Assembly: GCF_036336025.1 (NCBI RefSeq)
Contig: NZ_JAYKKE010000003.1
Location: forward strand, 96,738 to 160,737
Length of the DNA stretch: 64,000 bases
Source: Stomatohabitans albus
GTDB taxonomy: Bacteria > Actinomycetota > Nitriliruptoria > Euzebyales > Euzebyaceae
Direction: 5' to 3'
The notes beneath the pieces are model-generated. The model searched no databases. It was not told where the DNA came from and saw only the letters and a program-made list of their open reading frames with translations. This document shows positions 32,537 through 40,831 of the stretch, piece by piece. Position 1 is the stretch's first letter, and each line of letters begins with the position of its first letter. The position numbers and the translations under genes were made by a program.

Positions 32537-34855
32537 CTATTGCTTTAGACGGGTAAGTGCATTGTTACTAAAGCGGGTGGGTCCACCGTAAACAACCACA
32601 GTATTAACTGAATGATTCGATTGAATATAGGAATGAATCGCTTCGGGTACCTGAGGCGGAGAAAGTACGAGTGGCCCATCAAGCTGCGCTACTTGAGCAC
32701 CACCGGCAAGTGCATCGGCAAAGTCAATGGTGGTCGCAATGCCGACGACCTTGGGTGTGGCAAAGAAGGTTCGAGCTACTGCCAAGCTCAACGAGGTTGG
32801 GTCCGATGCGTCAATACGCTTGGTCGCATTGCTTGCGGTAATTGCGTTTGTACCTATTGCGGTGGTACGCAATGATGGATGGGTCGCCATGAATTGTGCG
32901 GTTTCAGGTGCCATAACAATGCCGTTTGTGAGCACGGTCGCCCCGTTTGCTTCAGCTGCGGCAGGACCGGCAATCAAATCGGCTTGCCAGTCCCCGCCAT
33001 CAGCAATAAGCAGTGTCTCCAGTTTGCCGAGCTTGGCCAACCGTTGTGCCGTTTCAACCGCCGTTGCAGCACGGTTGGGGCCTGCGATGCGCTGTACCTG
33101 GCCACCAACCTTTGTGACGGCTTGGGCTACCTGGTCACTGAGGGCAACCTCGCCCCCCATCAAGATGACTGTTCCACCGTTGGGCATCACGCGCTGAATT
33201 TCCTCAGCAACGGCTGGATGCAGCGTATCTGACGGGGTTAACAGCACCGGTGCGTGTAATTCCTCAGCGAGTGGTACCGCTGAAACGCTATCGGCTGCAA
33301 TATCGCTACGGGCCAAGATAACGGTATTCACGCTGTCTTTGTACGCGGCTTGGGATACCTTGATGGCCGTTTCAAAGCGGGTTTCCCCAGCTACCCGTTC
33401 AACGTGGTCTGGCTGATTTGGTTTCAGCGGGGGTGTTGGTGTCGGCGTTGGTTTGGCCGTTGGCGTCGGATCAGCTGGCGGTTTGGGCTGGGGTACGGGC
33501 GGCGCAGGTGGCGGTACTGGCGCGGGCGGGGGTACTGGCGCGGGCGGGGGTACTGGCGCGGGCGGGGGTACTGGCGCGGGCGGTTGGGTTGGTGTTGGTT
33601 GAGGTGTTGGGGTTGATGTGGCGGTCGGGGTGGGGGTTGGAACCGGCGGCTTTGGCGGTGTTTGCCCTGGTGGGACGTATTCATTTAGCGGGCTTGCCGT
33701 GTTGGCTTGAACCGCATTGGGGTTGAACGTTCCCCAGAAGTTCTTCGTGGCATCAATAATGTTGTCTGCCGTGACGGTGGGATTTGGTTCACGTTGGGCA
33801 CGCGGCGTCCCATCCGGGCTTGCTTTCGGAAGTACGGCCAGGGCTTGTGCAAAGTCGTTGTAGTTAATATGCACGTCGTTTGCGGTTAACGGCGCTCCCC
33901 CATCGTTCACAATGGCCTTACCACCAACAAACCTGTTATAGGTGATCACAACATTGGTTAACGGTACACCGAGGTTGGGATTCGTCTTAAACAGATCAAT
34001 ATCTGATACGCCGCGTTGAGGATCCTTGGTTTGAAAGATATTTTCGTGAACGGTCACATCTGGCCGTCCGATACGAATCATTGAACTCTTTTCGTATGAT
34101 CGGTTTGAAATAAACCTATTGTGCTCGATACGTATAGGCTTAGGCTTCGCTGATGGATACTCCTTAGAGTGTTCAATATAAACCATCGTCTCTTGATTAT
34201 TGACCTGATGATCAAAGACATTATCTTTAATCTCAATAATACCTTCACCTTTTTGAATCCAAATTGGCTTTATAGCTACAAATGTTGAATTCTTTATCGT
34301 AATATTCTCTGATGTAGGGTCTACTTTAAAATCATTTTTGATAAATGTTGGATCAGATAAGAAGTTTGACCCACGAATAAAGCTATTAGCTACCGTGAAA
34401 GTGTCTTCAACAAGGAACCCTGTTTGGCTAAACCGGTCGAAATGTGCCCCACGAATCTCTACCGGTGATCCGATGCGAATACCATCAGGAGCACCTAACG
34501 GTTTACGCAAAATAGTACGTTTGGCAAGGTTATTACCGCCGATGCCAGCAGGCACGTCACCGCACCCGATGATGGTGATTCTGCCTTTTGCTTCAATCTC
34601 TTTGGGGAAGCGTTGCTGATCACATGTCGTGATGTTGATGGTCACGCTTGGAACGGTGCCCTTGGCCATGATGGCGGTGGCTTGCGTTATCGCATCAGCG
34701 AGACTGTTCGCTTTTGTGACGGTGATGGTCTGACCGGCTTGGGCCGTGGCGACCGATGCCACCGCAGCCGTACCCGTTGAGGTGGGTTGTGCCCCCGCAG
34801 GAAGCGCCACCATAGCAAGTGCAATAAGTAGCACCGGTCTGGTCAATCTCACCAT
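32537..34855 (-). CDS. Secreted beta-helix/cell-wall-binding-repeat protein, paralogue 2 of 4
   Basis: A 772-residue exported protein. The ATG at 34855 has AAAGG about seven bases upstream and starts a signal peptide (MVRLTRPVLLIALAMVALPA, cleavage near GAQ). The N-terminal half is beta-helix-like: ITTCDQQRFPK and IIGCGDVPAG carry the C-x19-C pair, then RPDVTVHENIFQT, TYNRFVGGKAI and IDATKNFWG. A Pro-rich linker with PVPPPA repeats and PTPTP runs separates it from three wall-binding repeats (RVAGETRFETAIKVSQ, QRIAGPNRAATAVETAQ, and the last with VGIATTIDFADALAGGAQ and VVVYGGPTRFS). It shares architecture with its neighbours but little nucleotide identity. Function unknown; surface adhesion or glycan binding is plausible for a beta-helix. 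Confidence 0.85.
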   Translation of the reverse strand: MVRLTRPVLLIALAMVALPAGAQPTSTGTAAVASVATAQAGQTITVTKANSLADAITQATAIMAKGTVPSVTINITTCDQQRFPKEIEAKGRITIIGCGDVPAGIGGNNLAKRTILRKPLGAPDGIRIGSPVEIRGAHFDRFSQTGFLVEDTFTVANSFIRGSNFLSDPTFIKNDFKVDPTSENITIKNSTFVAIKPIWIQKGEGIIEIKDNVFDHQVNNQETMVYIEHSKEYPSAKPKPIRIEHNRFISNRSYEKSSMIRIGRPDVTVHENIFQTKDPQRGVSDIDLFKTNPNLGVPLTNVVITYNRFVGGKAIVNDGGAPLTANDVHINYNDFAQALAVLPKASPDGTPRAQREPNPTVTADNIIDATKNFWGTFNPNAVQANTASPLNEYVPPGQTPPKPPVPTPTPTATSTPTPQPTPTQPPAPVPPPAPVPPPAPVPPPAPVPPPAPPVPQPKPPADPTPTAKPTPTPTPPLKPNQPDHVERVAGETRFETAIKVSQAAYKDSVNTVILARSDIAADSVSAVPLAEELHAPVLLTPSDTLHPAVAEEIQRVMPNGGTVILMGGEVALSDQVAQAVTKVGGQVQRIAGPNRAATAVETAQRLAKLGKLETLLIADGGDWQADLIAGPAAAEANGATVLTNGIVMAPETAQFMATHPSLRTTAIGTNAITASNATKRIDASDPTSLSLAVARTFFATPKVVGIATTIDFADALAGGAQVAQLDGPLVLSPPQVPEAIHSYIQSNHSVNTVVVYGGPTRFSNNALTRLKQ
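33513..33584. repeat. Four tandem 18-bp repeats in the Pro-rich linker of paralogue 2
   Basis: Units at 33513, 33531, 33549 and 33567, GC-rich, identical except at the last base of the final copy. They encode PVPPPA steps; slippage would change linker length by six residues without a frameshift. Confidence 0.92.
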
Positions 34856-35234
34856 AACGAACCTTTCTCGAACGTCCATTTTCGACGGGCGGCATCAGCC
34901 AACCCTGACAATCCATTTATACGAATAGCACAGCGTAACCTTCTTGGCGTGATATTCCTGTTCAGGACCAATATTTCTAAATATGGCTTACAACGAATGA
35001 CACTCAGTATTTGAGGAGAGACTCGCAATGCCGTGGATAACAGGAAGGGAAGGCGCCTCAATCTTGAGGATGTGTTACCTAGCTAGTGATGGGTGACGTA
35101 GCTATAACCATCCCATCGTGTCTCGGAGGCTGTATTAAGCTGCAACATAGTTACGGCGTACACCAGAAGGTGTACGCCGTTGTGTTTATTCGTTGTGGTA
35201 CGGGTGTGGGTGCTGTACCACCACGCCCGGATTG
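34856..35234. other. 379-base intergenic region between surface-protein genes 2 and 3
   Basis: Contains the leader of paralogue 2 near 34856-34890, AT-rich sequence with no credible gene, the terminator of paralogue 3 at 35154-35179, and from 35191 the first 44 bases of the long duplicated segment shared with paralogue 4. Confidence 0.6.
35154..35179. terminator. Hairpin terminator of surface-protein gene 3
   Basis: CGGCGTACACC-AGAA-GGTGTACGCCG, perfect 11-bp stem, 56 bases beyond the minus-strand stop at 35235. It is outside the duplicated segment, so it is private to this copy. Confidence 0.82.
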
Positions 35235-36272
35235 CTACTCAGCCAACCCCGCTAACTGATCCTCAGGAATACGCGTCGGCCCACCATACACATACACATT
35301 GGTCACCGACGGTGTCGCCTTCAAATACGCCGGCACCGTACCCGGAATCGAAGCAGGCACCAAAACCATCGGCCCATCATGCTTCGCTACCTGCGCACCA
35401 CCAGCCAACGAATCAGCAAACTCAGCATCAGTCGCAACACCAACCGCCTTCGGCGCCCTAAAGAACTGCTTAGCAACCGCCAAACTCAACGCCGTCGCAT
35501 CAGCACCCTCAACCTTGCTCGCCACACCCGACGCCTTCACCGCATTCGCACCAATCGCAGTCACCTTCACATTCGCATGAGCACTCAAGAACGCCGCCGT
35601 CTCAGGCGCCATCACATCACCATTCGTCAACAACGTCGCCCCATCAGCCTCAGCCGCAGCCGGACCCGCAATCAAATCAGCCTGCCAATCCGTCCCATCA
35701 GCAACAAGCAACTGCTTCAACTTATCAGCCTTCATCAACTGATTCGCCGTCTCAACCGCCGTACCCGCACGGTTAAGCCCTGCGATACGCTCAACACTGC
35801 CACCAAGACCAGTCACATCATTCGCAACCTTCGCAGACAACGCAACCTCGCCACCCATCAAAATGACACGCCCACCAGACGGAAGCAACTTCTTAAGAGC
35901 CGCACCCGTAGCCGGATGCAACGAATCAGACTGGGTCAACAAAATCGGCGCATCAAGCTCTTCAGCCAACGGCACCGCAGACACACTATCGGCCGCAACA
36001 TCACTCCGCGCCAAAATAACAACCTTCGCCCCATCCTTATACTCAGACTCAGCAACCCGAACCGCCGTCTCCACACGCGTCTCACCCGACACCCGAGCAA
36101 CCACACGCGGACCAGCAGGCGACGGCGACACCGACGGCGACGGACTCGGCGACGCAGACGGCCTCGGCTGAGGACCAGGCACCACCGGCGGCACCGGCGG
36201 CTGCGGCTGCGGCGGCACCGGCGGCACAAACGGCTCAAACTTACCCAACACCGGATCCGTCTTCGCCTGCAC
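35191..36272. repeat. 1082-bp duplicated module, copy 1
   Basis: Collinear, without indels, with 37666-38747 (constant offset 2475). By eye the only difference I found is at 35226 (C) versus 37701 (A), outside the coding part. It spans 44 bases of 3' flank plus the whole C-terminal half of paralogue 3: linker and three wall-binding repeats. Identity stops abruptly at 36272 on the N-terminal side. On the coding strand third codon positions are nearly all G or T. Confidence 0.95.
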
Positions 36273-37388
36273 ATCATCAAGGACAAGCGAACCCCAGAAA
36301 TTCTTGGTCGCATCGATGATCTTACCGGCTGTGATCGTATGGCGATAGCTTCCTCGCGACGCGTTGGGGAAACTACCTAAGCTCATCGAAAAGTCATTCT
36401 GATTCACCTTTGCTGCACCCTCGGTCAGTGGATCACCAATCGAGTTCGCCACAGCCAAGCCACCCTTAAATACGTTATAGGTAACGTTCACATTCTTGAG
36501 CGCCTTGCCGCGGTGCGACAGTGGGCTTTCTAAATTGACGGCATAGGCCGAATCACCTGAATTCTCTAACGTGAACGTATTGTTATGCACCGTCACATCA
36601 GGACGAGCAATGTGGATCATGCTGGTGCCATTGGCCGCTCCTGTTGAGGAAAACTCGTTCTCCTCAATCACAACAGGATTTGCACCAGCGGTGGGATAGT
36701 CATTTGAGGGTTCAATCTCAACCGTGTCTTCGCTCGCAGTAGGATTGTGCTTAATCACGTTCTTGGTGATCGTAACCTTGCCCTGGCCACCCTTGACCTT
36801 GGCAACTACAGCTTTCTCAATATACGAATCTTTAATTACAATTTGGTCGCTTTTCGCGGAGTCTTCAACATCAGCGCTGACCAGTGTTGGGGATAGAAAT
36901 GCTTCACGGCCAATGAATACGCTGTTGGCAAGGGTAAGGCTGTCATAAGCCTGGAATGCACCACTTGAGTTCCATTCAAGCTTAACTCCGCGGAACTCCA
37001 CAGGGGTGTACACCTGCAGGCCTGTGTAAATGGGGCCGGGAGTCAAGACCGTACGTTCAGCGTCCTTATCACCACCAACACCAGCAGACACATCACCACA
37101 ACCCACAATCGTAATCTTGCCGTCGGCTCGAATACCGCCAGGCAATTGCTGGGCCTCGCAGGTCGTTATCTTAATAACCACCTCGTTGACGGCTGGATCG
37201 GCGAGCAACTTCCCTGCTTCGTCAATGGCAGAGCTCAACCCGTCTTTCTTTGTCACCTCAATTTCGGGGATACTTGCGGTTTGTGAAAAACTTGCAGTCT
37301 CCGCAGTGGTCAAGCTTGCTGGGGTAGCCCCGGCTGGCAGCGCAAGAGCTGCAAGAGCCAGAAGAAGGGCAGGGGTTATATTTTTCAT
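35235..37388 (-). CDS. Secreted beta-helix/cell-wall-binding-repeat protein, paralogue 3 of 4
   Basis: A 717-residue exported protein. The ATG at 37388 (AGGAAAATTG just before) starts a signal peptide ending PAGATP. The N-terminal half (to ~372) is beta-helix-like with the C-x19-C pair (TTCEAQQLPG, VGCGDVSAG), RPDVTVHNNTFTLEN, TYNVFKGGLAV and IDATKNFWG. From ~373 on, a Pro/Ser linker (PPVPPQPQPP, SPSPSPS) and three wall-binding repeats (RVSGETRVETAVRVAE, ERIAGLNRAGTAVETAN, VGVATDAEFADSLAGGAQ) are identical to paralogue 4, encoded by the duplicated module. The leader shares a 19-base block with paralogue 4 at identical spacing. N-terminal halves of the two differ widely, so ligand specificity may differ while wall attachment is the same. 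Confidence 0.87.
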   Translation of the reverse strand: MKNITPALLLALAALALPAGATPASLTTAETASFSQTASIPEIEVTKKDGLSSAIDEAGKLLADPAVNEVVIKITTCEAQQLPGGIRADGKITIVGCGDVSAGVGGDKDAERTVLTPGPIYTGLQVYTPVEFRGVKLEWNSSGAFQAYDSLTLANSVFIGREAFLSPTLVSADVEDSAKSDQIVIKDSYIEKAVVAKVKGGQGKVTITKNVIKHNPTASEDTVEIEPSNDYPTAGANPVVIEENEFSSTGAANGTSMIHIARPDVTVHNNTFTLENSGDSAYAVNLESPLSHRGKALKNVNVTYNVFKGGLAVANSIGDPLTEGAAKVNQNDFSMSLGSFPNASRGSYRHTITAGKIIDATKNFWGSLVLDDVQAKTDPVLGKFEPFVPPVPPQPQPPVPPVVPGPQPRPSASPSPSPSVSPSPAGPRVVARVSGETRVETAVRVAESEYKDGAKVVILARSDVAADSVSAVPLAEELDAPILLTQSDSLHPATGAALKKLLPSGGRVILMGGEVALSAKVANDVTGLGGSVERIAGLNRAGTAVETANQLMKADKLKQLLVADGTDWQADLIAGPAAAEADGATLLTNGDVMAPETAAFLSAHANVKVTAIGANAVKASGVASKVEGADATALSLAVAKQFFRAPKAVGVATDAEFADSLAGGAQVAKHDGPMVLVPASIPGTVPAYLKATPSVTNVYVYGGPTRIPEDQLAGLAE

Positions 37389-37465
37389 CAATTTTCCTCT
37401 ATAGATAGATGCCTATCCCCTCACCCTACTCACCACGTCAATGCCACCCACCATGTACTGCTGTG

Positions 37466-37484
37466 TGCAGTAATCACCTTACGT
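37466..37484 (-). promoter_or_regulatory. Conserved 19-base upstream block, gene 3
   Basis: Minus-strand ACGTAAGGTGATTACTGCA, ending 77 bases before the ATG at 37388. The same block lies 77 bases before the ATG of paralogue 4 (39950-39968). The intervening leader is only patchily similar, so the block may be a promoter part or operator. Not found before paralogues 1 and 2. Confidence 0.5.
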
Positions 37485-37627
37485 AATGTGATAATTGAGC
37501 GGCCGATTGCCCAAAAAACTCAGTAAATATCTACAAAGATCGAAAGGTCCAGAGCGACCAGATTCCTTTCGCTACTTCAAAATATGAATTACTTTCATTA
37601 AAAGAATAGGTGGGGTACCCGGTAAGC

Positions 37628-37656
37628 GTAAACGCACACTATTCGTGTGCGTTTAC
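37628..37656. terminator. Hairpin terminator of surface-protein gene 4
   Basis: GTAAACGCACAC (37628-37639) pairs perfectly with 37645-37656, 53 bases beyond the minus-strand stop at 37710. The arms recur in the terminator at 40108-40140. Confidence 0.82.
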
Positions 37657-37665
37657 AGCCAATAT

Positions 37666-38747
37666 CGTTGTGGTACGGGTGTGGGTGCTGTACCACCACG
37701 ACCGGATTGCTACTCAGCCAACCCCGCTAACTGATCCTCAGGAATACGCGTCGGCCCACCATACACATACACATTGGTCACCGACGGTGTCGCCTTCAAA
37801 TACGCCGGCACCGTACCCGGAATCGAAGCAGGCACCAAAACCATCGGCCCATCATGCTTCGCTACCTGCGCACCACCAGCCAACGAATCAGCAAACTCAG
37901 CATCAGTCGCAACACCAACCGCCTTCGGCGCCCTAAAGAACTGCTTAGCAACCGCCAAACTCAACGCCGTCGCATCAGCACCCTCAACCTTGCTCGCCAC
38001 ACCCGACGCCTTCACCGCATTCGCACCAATCGCAGTCACCTTCACATTCGCATGAGCACTCAAGAACGCCGCCGTCTCAGGCGCCATCACATCACCATTC
38101 GTCAACAACGTCGCCCCATCAGCCTCAGCCGCAGCCGGACCCGCAATCAAATCAGCCTGCCAATCCGTCCCATCAGCAACAAGCAACTGCTTCAACTTAT
38201 CAGCCTTCATCAACTGATTCGCCGTCTCAACCGCCGTACCCGCACGGTTAAGCCCTGCGATACGCTCAACACTGCCACCAAGACCAGTCACATCATTCGC
38301 AACCTTCGCAGACAACGCAACCTCGCCACCCATCAAAATGACACGCCCACCAGACGGAAGCAACTTCTTAAGAGCCGCACCCGTAGCCGGATGCAACGAA
38401 TCAGACTGGGTCAACAAAATCGGCGCATCAAGCTCTTCAGCCAACGGCACCGCAGACACACTATCGGCCGCAACATCACTCCGCGCCAAAATAACAACCT
38501 TCGCCCCATCCTTATACTCAGACTCAGCAACCCGAACCGCCGTCTCCACACGCGTCTCACCCGACACCCGAGCAACCACACGCGGACCAGCAGGCGACGG
38601 CGACACCGACGGCGACGGACTCGGCGACGCAGACGGCCTCGGCTGAGGACCAGGCACCACCGGCGGCACCGGCGGCTGCGGCTGCGGCGGCACCGGCGGC
38701 ACAAACGGCTCAAACTTACCCAACACCGGATCCGTCTTCGCCTGCAC
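37666..38747. repeat. 1082-bp duplicated module, copy 2
   Basis: Partner of 35191-36272. It begins nine bases after the gene 4 terminator and covers the 3' flank and the C-terminal half of paralogue 4. The sharp edges, with a stop just short of each gene's own terminator and mid-gene on the other side, point to gene conversion or recombinational copying rather than whole-gene duplication. Confidence 0.95.
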
Positions 38748-39872
38748 CGTTGTCGTATCGATCGTTCCCCAGAAGTTCAGCGTGGCGTCAATAATGCCAT
38801 CTGGTGTTGCGGTATTGGGGTATCCATACGTACTGCCCTTTGGGAATGCTCCCGTAGTCTTTGAAAAGTCGTTATGGTTAACCTTCACCGCGTCGGGGGT
38901 GAGTGGGGTATCGCGGTCGAGTGTGTTACCTACCCCTAGACCGCCGTTAAAGACGTTATAGGTAACGCTCACATTCTTGAGGACCGGCCCGTCAGACTTC
39001 CGTGGGTTGTACAGGTTGACACCGTAAGCAGTTTTATCAGGGTTCTCTAACGTGAACGTATTGTTATGCACCGTCACATCAGGACGACCAATGCGGATTA
39101 CATTACTACCGCCCTGAGCACCCGTAGAGGAGAACTGATTATCCTCAATCAAAATGGGATTTGCACCGGCTGTGGGATACTGATTCGATGGGAAAATCTC
39201 AACGGTGTATTGACTCGACTGGGCATCATGCTTGACTACATTCTTGGAGATCGTGACCTTACCCTGCCCACCCTTGATTTGAGCGACGATGGCTCCTTCA
39301 AAATAGGAGTCTCTAAAAACGACCTTTTGTGCCGGTTTGGCAGAAGGTATATCGACGCTAGCGACTCTTGGGCGGCTCAGAAAGCTGGATCTACCGATAA
39401 ATACGCTATTGGAAATCGTTAGCTCATCTTGAACGTTAAACGCTTGATTGGGGAACCCTTCGAGTTTCACACCACGTATTTCTAGTGGTGACTGGACCAA
39501 CATTCCCTCAGATGACGATGAAGGGGTCAAGACCGTACGTTCAGCGTCCTTATCACCACCAACACCAGCGGACACATCACCACAACCCACAATCGTAATC
39601 TTGCCAGCGGCACGAATACCACCGGGAAGTTTTTGGGGTTCACACGTGTTAATCGTGATAGTAACTTCCTTGATTTGCCCTTTCTTCATTTCAGCATCGG
39701 CCATATCAATTGCATCGCTAAGGCCATTTTCCTTGTCAACAACAATTTCTAAGTCGGCCTGAACCTGGGCAAACCCAGCAGTCGTAGTTTGCGTTTGGGT
39801 CAGCGGCGTTGCACCTGCTGGCAAGGCCAACGCGGCCAATGCGAGTAGCAGCGCAGGGGTTATCTTCTTCAT
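37710..39872 (-). CDS. Secreted beta-helix/cell-wall-binding-repeat protein, paralogue 4 of 4
   Basis: A 720-residue exported protein. The ATG at 39872 has GAGGTAAT upstream and opens a signal peptide with almost the same residues as paralogue 3 (KITPALLLALAALALPAG) but different synonymous codons. The beta-helix-like half runs to ~375: INTCEPQKLPG and VGCGDVSAG (C-x19-C), RPDVTVHNNTFTLEN, TYNVFNGGLGV and IDATLNFWG. The C-terminal half is identical to paralogue 3. Two short islands inside the N-terminal half, at ~39524-39603 and ~39045-39090, are nearly identical in DNA to paralogue 3 amid diverged sequence, a mosaic pattern. First gene of the four in transcription order, but each has its own terminator. 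Confidence 0.87.
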   Translation of the reverse strand: MKKITPALLLALAALALPAGATPLTQTQTTTAGFAQVQADLEIVVDKENGLSDAIDMADAEMKKGQIKEVTITINTCEPQKLPGGIRAAGKITIVGCGDVSAGVGGDKDAERTVLTPSSSSEGMLVQSPLEIRGVKLEGFPNQAFNVQDELTISNSVFIGRSSFLSRPRVASVDIPSAKPAQKVVFRDSYFEGAIVAQIKGGQGKVTISKNVVKHDAQSSQYTVEIFPSNQYPTAGANPILIEDNQFSSTGAQGGSNVIRIGRPDVTVHNNTFTLENPDKTAYGVNLYNPRKSDGPVLKNVSVTYNVFNGGLGVGNTLDRDTPLTPDAVKVNHNDFSKTTGAFPKGSTYGYPNTATPDGIIDATLNFWGTIDTTTVQAKTDPVLGKFEPFVPPVPPQPQPPVPPVVPGPQPRPSASPSPSPSVSPSPAGPRVVARVSGETRVETAVRVAESEYKDGAKVVILARSDVAADSVSAVPLAEELDAPILLTQSDSLHPATGAALKKLLPSGGRVILMGGEVALSAKVANDVTGLGGSVERIAGLNRAGTAVETANQLMKADKLKQLLVADGTDWQADLIAGPAAAEADGATLLTNGDVMAPETAAFLSAHANVKVTAIGANAVKASGVASKVEGADATALSLAVAKQFFRAPKAVGVATDAEFADSLAGGAQVAKHDGPMVLVPASIPGTVPAYLKATPSVTNVYVYGGPTRIPEDQLAGLAE

Positions 39873-39949
39873 TGGATTACCTCAATACATAGATGACAGT
39901 TCTCTCACCCTATCTACTGGGGTAAGGTAATCCTTCATTTACTTCTGTA

Positions 39950-39968
39950 TGCAGTAATCACCTTACGT
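39950..39968 (-). promoter_or_regulatory. Conserved 19-base upstream block, gene 4
   Basis: Same block as 37466-37484, again ending 77 bases before the start codon. Further matches downstream (TAGGGTGAG, CATCTAT) show the two leaders are homologous without indels. Confidence 0.5.
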
Positions 39969-40107
39969 TGCGTGGTTATTTCCTTGGTTGCTGGAGGTAC
40001 ATTCACAACGCGCTCTTCAAAAATGCGCTCACCAGGGCAATTGCGATACGTATCTCACTTCGCAAACTGAAAGATGTTTAGCTAGAGAGGTAATAACCGC
40101 CGAACAA

Positions 40108-40140
40108 CCGTAAACGCACACCATTGGTGTGCGTTTACGG
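40108..40140. terminator. Hairpin terminator of the DsbA-like gene
   Basis: Perfect 15-bp arms (40108-40122 with 40126-40140), 28 bases past the minus-strand stop at 40169. Twelve bases of each arm equal those at 37628-37656. Confidence 0.85.
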
Positions 40141-40168
40141 TCAATATTGTGGGCCAAATGACCCGGAA

Positions 40169-40819
40169 CTACAGGTGGCTGGCCGCTTGATCCAAGTGCG
40201 GACGCTGGTCACGGCCACGCTTTAATTCAAAGAACCCATCTTGGCTCATCATTGCCTGTAATGCGTCCCATAGGGCTAGCGCATTGTCGGTCTCTGGAAT
40301 CTGGGTAATGACAGGTCCAAAGAATCCCACCCACGCGTCACCACGCGGAATCGCAATGATAGGAGTCCCCACATCGTTACCTGCAATAGCTTCAGCTTCG
40401 TTCGTGCCAAGACGAATCTTGTCATCATACGTTTCATCTTCACGCGCACTCGCCAGGCTTTCGTCTGCCCCAATTGCGCGCAACATGGCGGCCACATCAA
40501 CCGTAGATGGCTTGGTCCGAACAGATTCATCGGGATTAAAATTAGAGCGGCCTAATTCAAAATACCCAGCCTGGAACGCCGTATTTCCGCCAGACTCCTC
40601 TAACGCCATCAACACCCGGAGCAATTTCAAACTCGGCAGCTTTTCGGCCATGTAACCCGGATCAAGGTCGCGGCCTTCGTTACGCATCCACAAACTAATC
40701 GGACGCATTTCAACATTTAATTGACGTGCAGGAGCAACCACCTTGCATAACCAGGTCGATGTCATCCAACAAAACGGACATTCTGGGTCCACATACACGC
40801 GGACATCAGCGTTACTCAT
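40169..40819 (-). CDS. DsbA-family thioredoxin-fold oxidoreductase (mycothiol-dependent nitroreductase type)
   Basis: A 216-residue cytoplasmic thioredoxin-fold protein with the active site near the N-terminus: DPECPFCWMTSTWL, a C-P-F-C pair at about residues 14-17. The helical insert and the cis-proline loop GTPIIAIP follow. The closest known pattern is the mycobacterial Rv2466c group (CPWC), which uses mycothiol and activates nitro-compounds; others in the DsbA family are 2-hydroxychromene isomerases. No signal peptide. The gene starts 12 bases after serA ends, so serA and this gene are probably co-transcribed. Confidence 0.85.
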   Translation of the reverse strand: MSNADVRVYVDPECPFCWMTSTWLCKVVAPARQLNVEMRPISLWMRNEGRDLDPGYMAEKLPSLKLLRVLMALEESGGNTAFQAGYFELGRSNFNPDESVRTKPSTVDVAAMLRAIGADESLASAREDETYDDKIRLGTNEAEAIAGNDVGTPIIAIPRGDAWVGFFGPVITQIPETDNALALWDALQAMMSQDGFFELKRGRDQRPHLDQAASHL

Positions 40820-40831
40820 AAGGTTTTCTCC

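Noticed and set aside
35379-38864. Long Arg/His-rich plus-strand frames (about 333 and 336 codons) opposite the constant module
   Set aside because: The G/T-ending codons of the minus strand remove stops from this antisense frame. The two frames exist because the module is duplicated; composition is not protein-like.
29254-39872. Insertion sequence or phage activity as cause of the duplicated module
   Set aside because: No transposase, integrase, terminal inverted repeats or target-site duplications were seen around either copy.
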